Shown: in pieces, positions 7,876-11,648 of the stretch
How positions within the stretch are numbered: the first letter of the stretch is position 1
How the letters are laid out: every line of letters starts with the position of its first letter
Source of the DNA: Porticoccaceae bacterium UBA1117
Lineage (GTDB): Bacteria > Pseudomonadota > Gammaproteobacteria > Pseudomonadales > Porticoccaceae
Direction of reading: 5' to 3'
Length of the DNA stretch: 11,648 nt
NCBI GenBank assembly: GCA_002313335.1
Contig: DCBC01000119.1
Span: 10,950 to 22,597, forward strand
Made by a program: the position numbers and the translations under genes
Notes under the pieces: model-generated
The model's input: only the letters and a program-made list of their open reading frames with translations
Told to the model about the DNA's origin: nothing
Database searches by the model: none

Positions 7876-9744
7876 ATGAGCAGAATTACTATGGCGCTAT
7901 TTGCCATGGCCAGTGTAATGGCCAGTGCAGAGACAACTAAAAATGTCTATTTTGGTGACACCCATTTACATAGCTCTTATTCCTTTGATGCATTTCTAAA
8001 TAACAATCACAGTGCGGACCCAGATACAGCCTATCGCTGGGCTAAAGGTCAGCCGGTGATACATCCCTACAACCGTGTTCGAGTACAAATTGATACGCCG
8101 TTAGATTTTTTAGTGGTGTCAGATCATGCCGAGATGCTGGGTGTTATGCGAGCAGTCCGCGAGGACACCATGATAAAAGAAGATCTTGGTTGGATCGGAA
8201 ATATAAAAAGATGGTATGCCTTTCGACTGATGAATGAGGCTATCGATACTGATACCGGATTACAGTTTTTTGGACAGTTCTTACCTAAAATTGCTACAAA
8301 CAGTGATCATAGTGATCCGGTCAAAGACACTAGCAATAATATTTCAGATGTAAATATTTTTGGTGACATGAGCAAAACATCAAAAAGGGCTTGGGATGAT
8401 ATTATTGAGAGTGCAGAGAGGCACAATGATCCAGGTACCTTTACGAGCATAATCGGTTGGGAGTGGAGTTCTGTTCCCATGGGTGCCAATTTACATCGCA
8501 TTGTTATAACACCAGATGGCGCGGACAAAGCTTCACAGTTTTTACCTTATGGGTCCGATAAAAGTCAGTATCCAGAGGATCTCTGGCAGTGGTTAGATGA
8601 AACTCAGCAACGCACAGGGACCCGATTTATGGCGATCCCTCACAACTCGAATATCTCCAAGGGCTATATGTTTGACGATACTAGTTTGCGAGGCGTGCCT
8701 ATTGACGCAGAGTATGCTCGTCGGAGAATTAAGTGGGAGCCCATTGTCGAAGTTACTCAGATCAAAGGCGACAGCGAAGCACGTAGCGATTTTTCTCCGA
8801 ATGATGAATTCGCCGATTTTGAGAATTACGACCACTATATCCAGCAGGGAAAGTCAGATTATAAAGCGTCCACTGCAGATTACATTAGACCTGCGCTTAA
8901 AAAAGGACTGGCTATTGAACAAGAGGTTGGTGTTAATCCTTACAAATTTGGCCTCATTGGATCAACAGACGCTCACTCTGGTTTGTCATCTGCGGAGGAA
9001 AATAACTTTTGGGGGAAAATGGCTAAAGACTCAACGCCGGAAACCAAAGAGCGTTTCGGTAGTATAAGTTCTTCCAATGGTTGGAATATGTCGGCGTCTG
9101 GTTTGGCCGCAGTCTGGGCTGAAGAGAATACGCGCGAGGCAATCTATGCAGCCTTTAAGCGCAAGGAAGTCTATGCAACCTCAGGCCCCCGGTTACGTAT
9201 TCAAATGTTCGCGGGATGGGATTTTCCTGACGGCGCTGAGAGTAGTGAGAGTTTTGCTCTAATCGGTAGCCAGTATGGCGTGCCGATGGGTGGTGACTTG
9301 GCGGCTAATGATAATGGTGGAAAAGCACCGGCATTTTTGTTGCGAGCGATAAAGGATCCTGTGGGCGCTAATTTAGACCGATTACAGGTGGTTAAAGGTT
9401 GGATTGATGCGACAGGGGAGCAGCAGGAAAAAGTTTATAATGTGGCTTGGTCTGATGAGCGTGACTTAGATGCCAGCGGAAATCTTCCCCCTGTCGGCAA
9501 TACAGTGGATGTAAAATCTGGTCGCTACACCAACACTATTGGCCAATCAGAATTCTCTTTAAAGTGGACGGACCCAGATTTTAGTCAACAGCAATCTGCA
9601 TTTTATTATGTAAGAGTGTTACAAATCCCAACACCGAGGAATGGCTTGCTAGATAGTCTGGCATTGCAGTTGGATGAACCGCCAAGAGGACCAAAAACGA
9701 TTCAGGAGCGAGCTTACTCATCGCCTATTTGGTATACGCCCTAA
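7876..9744 (+). CDS. Exported DUF3604 protein with PHP-like metal-binding residues
   Basis: A secreted or periplasmic putative metallo-hydrolase of unknown substrate. I choose the ATG at 7876: GAGGGAG lies eight bases upstream, and the product begins with a compact signal peptide, MSRITMALFAMASVMASA, cut before ETT. The ATG at 7843 adds 11 residues and is the alternative. Numbered from 7843, the metal-ligand candidates are D39-T-H41-L-H43 (YFGDTHLHSS), SDH (93-95), IPHN (H267) and STDAHSG (D376, H378). This is the order and spacing of the PHP phosphoesterase/amidohydrolase-like superfamily. Near 430-450, REAIYAAFKRKEVYATSGPRL is also typical of DUF3604. The C-terminal third (about 455-633) is a separate, probably beta-rich part. 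At 622-633 residues it has the family's usual size. It heads an operon with a PpiC-type isomerase and a HupE/UreJ permease. Function is inferred from fold residues only. Confidence 0.88.
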   Translation: MSRITMALFAMASVMASAETTKNVYFGDTHLHSSYSFDAFLNNNHSADPDTAYRWAKGQPVIHPYNRVRVQIDTPLDFLVVSDHAEMLGVMRAVREDTMIKEDLGWIGNIKRWYAFRLMNEAIDTDTGLQFFGQFLPKIATNSDHSDPVKDTSNNISDVNIFGDMSKTSKRAWDDIIESAERHNDPGTFTSIIGWEWSSVPMGANLHRIVITPDGADKASQFLPYGSDKSQYPEDLWQWLDETQQRTGTRFMAIPHNSNISKGYMFDDTSLRGVPIDAEYARRRIKWEPIVEVTQIKGDSEARSDFSPNDEFADFENYDHYIQQGKSDYKASTADYIRPALKKGLAIEQEVGVNPYKFGLIGSTDAHSGLSSAEENNFWGKMAKDSTPETKERFGSISSSNGWNMSASGLAAVWAEENTREAIYAAFKRKEVYATSGPRLRIQMFAGWDFPDGAESSESFALIGSQYGVPMGGDLAANDNGGKAPAFLLRAIKDPVGANLDRLQVVKGWIDATGEQQEKVYNVAWSDERDLDASGNLPPVGNTVDVKSGRYTNTIGQSEFSLKWTDPDFSQQQSAFYYVRVLQIPTPRNGLLDSLALQLDEPPRGPKTIQERAYSSPIWYTP

Positions 9745-9784
9745 AAATGTGTCCACTTATGTTGTTAAATAAATCGTGTCATTC

Positions 9785-10690
9785 ATGAAACTGTCTTTTC
9801 GTGGATTATTCAAAGAGCCGTTAGTGCAGTTTTTGGCCATCGGTCTAGTATTGTTTGGTGGCGAAAGGGTATTGAACGCTGATAATTATGCAGATAGCCA
9901 CTACAAAATTCTGGTTGATGACAAAGTGTTGACTCAATTTCTGCAACAGCAAGCGAAAAAATTTAAACCCGAGCAAGCAATTCAGGCATTAGCGGCAATG
10001 GACAATAGCGAGCTGAAAACGCTTACTGATGACTATGTTCGTGGGGAGGTACTTTATCGAGAGGCCTTAGCCTTAGATTTAGATCGTAATGATCCGATTA
10101 TTCGCCGCCGTCTTATGCAAAAGATGGACTATTTAGCGCAGGGCTTTTATGACGAAATAGAGCCTCTTACAGAAAATGATTTAACTCTATTTTATGAGGC
10201 GCACAAAGAAGATTACAGGAAGCCGGCAAGCGCTACCTTTACCCATATTTTTTTATCTAATGACAAGCGCGAGTCTGCTCAGAGTAAAGCAGAAGCTGAG
10301 AGTTTACTTGCGGTGATTAATAATAGTCCAGTGCCTTTCGATAAGGCGGGGCGGTATGGCGAACGTTTTCTATATAACCGAAATTATGTCAATCGAGATA
10401 GTCAAGAAATAGCCAGTCACTTTGGCCAATTATTTGAGCAGAAATTGTTCGATTTAAGGCCTGCCTTGCTAATGACAGACGCGCAATGGCAAGGGCCATT
10501 GTCGTCTAATTATGGATGGCACTTGGTATTGCTGACCAAAAAGGTTGAGTCATTTGTCCCTGCTCTTGCTGAAATCAGTGGTGTTGTTCTAGCAGACGCT
10601 CAACGGCAACAGCAGGGTGAGCGTAAACGCTTGGCGGTTGATGCGCTTCGTGCGAAATATCAGATTATCAAAAGAGCCCCAAAAAATTGA
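9785..10690 (+). CDS. Membrane-anchored parvulin-type peptidyl-prolyl isomerase (PpiC/SurA-like)
   Basis: A periplasm-facing folding factor tethered by one helix. From the ATG at 9785 (301 residues), a short basic N-terminus (MKLSFRGLFKEP) leads into a helix at about 14-31. A helical chaperone-like part follows, with VRGEVLYREALALDLDRNDP (about 85-104), the sequence commonly seen before the PpiC domain. The parvulin domain (about 150-253) begins FTHIF (His 154) and ends SSNYGWHLVLL (His 246). The usual GGDLG loop is not recognisable, so the domain is divergent and may act more as a chaperone than as an isomerase. A GTG at 9776 adds three residues; neither start has a clear Shine-Dalgarno. The gene begins about 40 bases after DUF3604, and its stop overlaps the next start. 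A helper for folding DUF3604 is inference from context. Confidence 0.85.
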   Translation: MKLSFRGLFKEPLVQFLAIGLVLFGGERVLNADNYADSHYKILVDDKVLTQFLQQQAKKFKPEQAIQALAAMDNSELKTLTDDYVRGEVLYREALALDLDRNDPIIRRRLMQKMDYLAQGFYDEIEPLTENDLTLFYEAHKEDYRKPASATFTHIFLSNDKRESAQSKAEAESLLAVINNSPVPFDKAGRYGERFLYNRNYVNRDSQEIASHFGQLFEQKLFDLRPALLMTDAQWQGPLSSNYGWHLVLLTKKVESFVPALAEISGVVLADAQRQQQGERKRLAVDALRAKYQIIKRAPKN

Positions 10691-11648
10691 TCAGAGCCAC
10701 AGTAGTCTTTTTGTGCTTTTTTATGATGATGTCCCAGATATCGGCGGATGAAGCCAGGCCGGTCTATATTGAAATTGAACAAGTCTCAATCTTTAAATAC
10801 TCAGTCAGATGGAAGATTCCTCCGGTAATGGCAGCGGGAGAAGAGCCGCGAATTAGTCTTGAGCATGCCAGTTGTAATCGCTTAAAAGGCGAGTCTCCCG
10901 CGGGCTTGCTCGGACGTGCGCTCTATGAGTGTAGCGAAGCCGATTTAAAATTCGATGTTAGGCTAGTTTACCCGGCGGGCAATCCTGCGTTGACTTCTCT
11001 TGTTGTATTTAAGCGCTTATCCTTGGAACCCCAGCAAATATTCTCGGGTCCTGAAGTAACAACAATTGCATTAGGGGGTCGCGCCGAGCCGTTCGGTGTG
11101 GCCAAGCAATATTTTTTTGCGGGCATAGAGCATATCTTAAAGGGTTCAGATCATCTTTTATTCATTGTCTGCTTAATTGTTATTGCCGGAAGTGTTAAAC
11201 GGATAGTTCTTACAGTAACTGGGTTTACGCTAGCGCACTCTATAACGCTGAGTTTGGCCACATTAAATATTGTCCAGGTCAGGACTGAGCTGGTTGAGCT
11301 ACTTATTGCTCTAAGTATTCTTTTGCTTGCTGTGGAGATTATTAAGCATTTTCGAAATAAAAATCAAACCAGTTTTACATGGCGGTATCCGATAACGGTT
11401 TCTTCGGTATTTGGATTACTGCATGGATTTGGCTTTGCGGTGGTATTGCAAGAGTTAGGTGTACCTCAATCAATGAAGATTCACGCGCTATTGTTTTTTA
11501 ATGTCGGGGTAGAGGTTGGGCAGCTCTTGTTCATCGCTGCCGTAATGGCGATCTCATTCTTTGCTATAAAATCTATACCTGCCGTAGATAAAAGCCAGGT
11601 AGTCATCACTCAACTAACCATTTATTTTATTGGAAGTTGCAGCGCTTA
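10687..11648 (+). CDS. HupE/UreJ-like membrane protein, putative metal permease (3' end cut by window)
   Basis: An open frame runs from TTG at 10687 to the window edge (320 codons, no stop). TTG overlaps the ppiC-like stop in TTGA, and the product starts with a signal peptide (IRATVVFLCFFMMMSQISA). An ATG at 10723 is a poorer choice because it would cut into that signal. Residues about 21-130 form an extracytoplasmic beta-rich domain. The membrane part has the HupE_UreJ_2 landmarks: GIEHILKGSDHLLF (H149-x5-D155-H156), TGFTLAHSITLSLA (H184), GLLHGFGFA (H246) and FNVGVEVGQL (E276). Histidine/aspartate motifs of the HX5DH kind are associated with nickel/cobalt transport in HupE. The sequence ends in YFIGS, which in this family lies near the C-terminus, so probably only 10-20 residues are missing. 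The metal carried here is unknown. Confidence 0.85.
   Translation, partial: MIRATVVFLCFFMMMSQISADEARPVYIEIEQVSIFKYSVRWKIPPVMAAGEEPRISLEHASCNRLKGESPAGLLGRALYECSEADLKFDVRLVYPAGNPALTSLVVFKRLSLEPQQIFSGPEVTTIALGGRAEPFGVAKQYFFAGIEHILKGSDHLLFIVCLIVIAGSVKRIVLTVTGFTLAHSITLSLATLNIVQVRTELVELLIALSILLLAVEIIKHFRNKNQTSFTWRYPITVSSVFGLLHGFGFAVVLQELGVPQSMKIHALLFFNVGVEVGQLLFIAAVMAISFFAIKSIPAVDKSQVVITQLTIYFIGSCSA

Overview
The window reads as chromosome of a marine-type gammaproteobacterium, probably near Cellvibrionales/Pseudomonadales. This rests on the composition (mid-40s GC by eye), the conserved minus-strand set arsC-like / wrbA / DUF2069 / sppA, and a DUF3604–PpiC–HupE/UreJ set that I know mainly from marine and environmental proteobacteria. 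The lineage is inference; no rRNA or tRNA gene is present to fix it.

Layout. Positions 1-929 are AT-rich and hold no full-size gene. On the minus strand they carry two very small peptide genes: a double-glycine-leader (class II bacteriocin/microcin-like) precursor at 276-487, whose start and leader are out of frame by one base, and a 33-codon membrane peptide at 93-194, with a strong hairpin between them. Positions 930-4145 (minus) are a housekeeping operon read arsC-like, wrbA, DUF2069, sppA: a thiol reductase-family protein, a flavoprotein quinone reductase, a small membrane protein and the inner-membrane signal peptide peptidase. Positions 4353-6286 (plus) hold a TlpA-like thioredoxin lipoprotein, divergent from that operon, and a CddD-type NAD(P)+ aldehyde dehydrogenase. 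An APC-family amino acid permease (6346-7644, minus) converges on the dehydrogenase.

Positions 7723-11648 (plus) hold the most interesting unit: a promoter, a leader with a possible Shine-Dalgarno-sequestering hairpin and a four-codon mini-ORF, then an exported DUF3604 protein with PHP-like metal ligands, a membrane-anchored parvulin-type prolyl isomerase, and a HupE/UreJ-like metal permease running off the right edge. The last two overlap (TTGA), so the three are very likely one transcript. My reading is a periplasmic metallo-hydrolase with its own folding helper and metal transporter; the substrate is unknown.

No insertion sequence, CRISPR array, tRNA or rRNA was seen. The two best targets for follow-up are the broken or recoded bacteriocin-like gene and the DUF3604 module with its leader.
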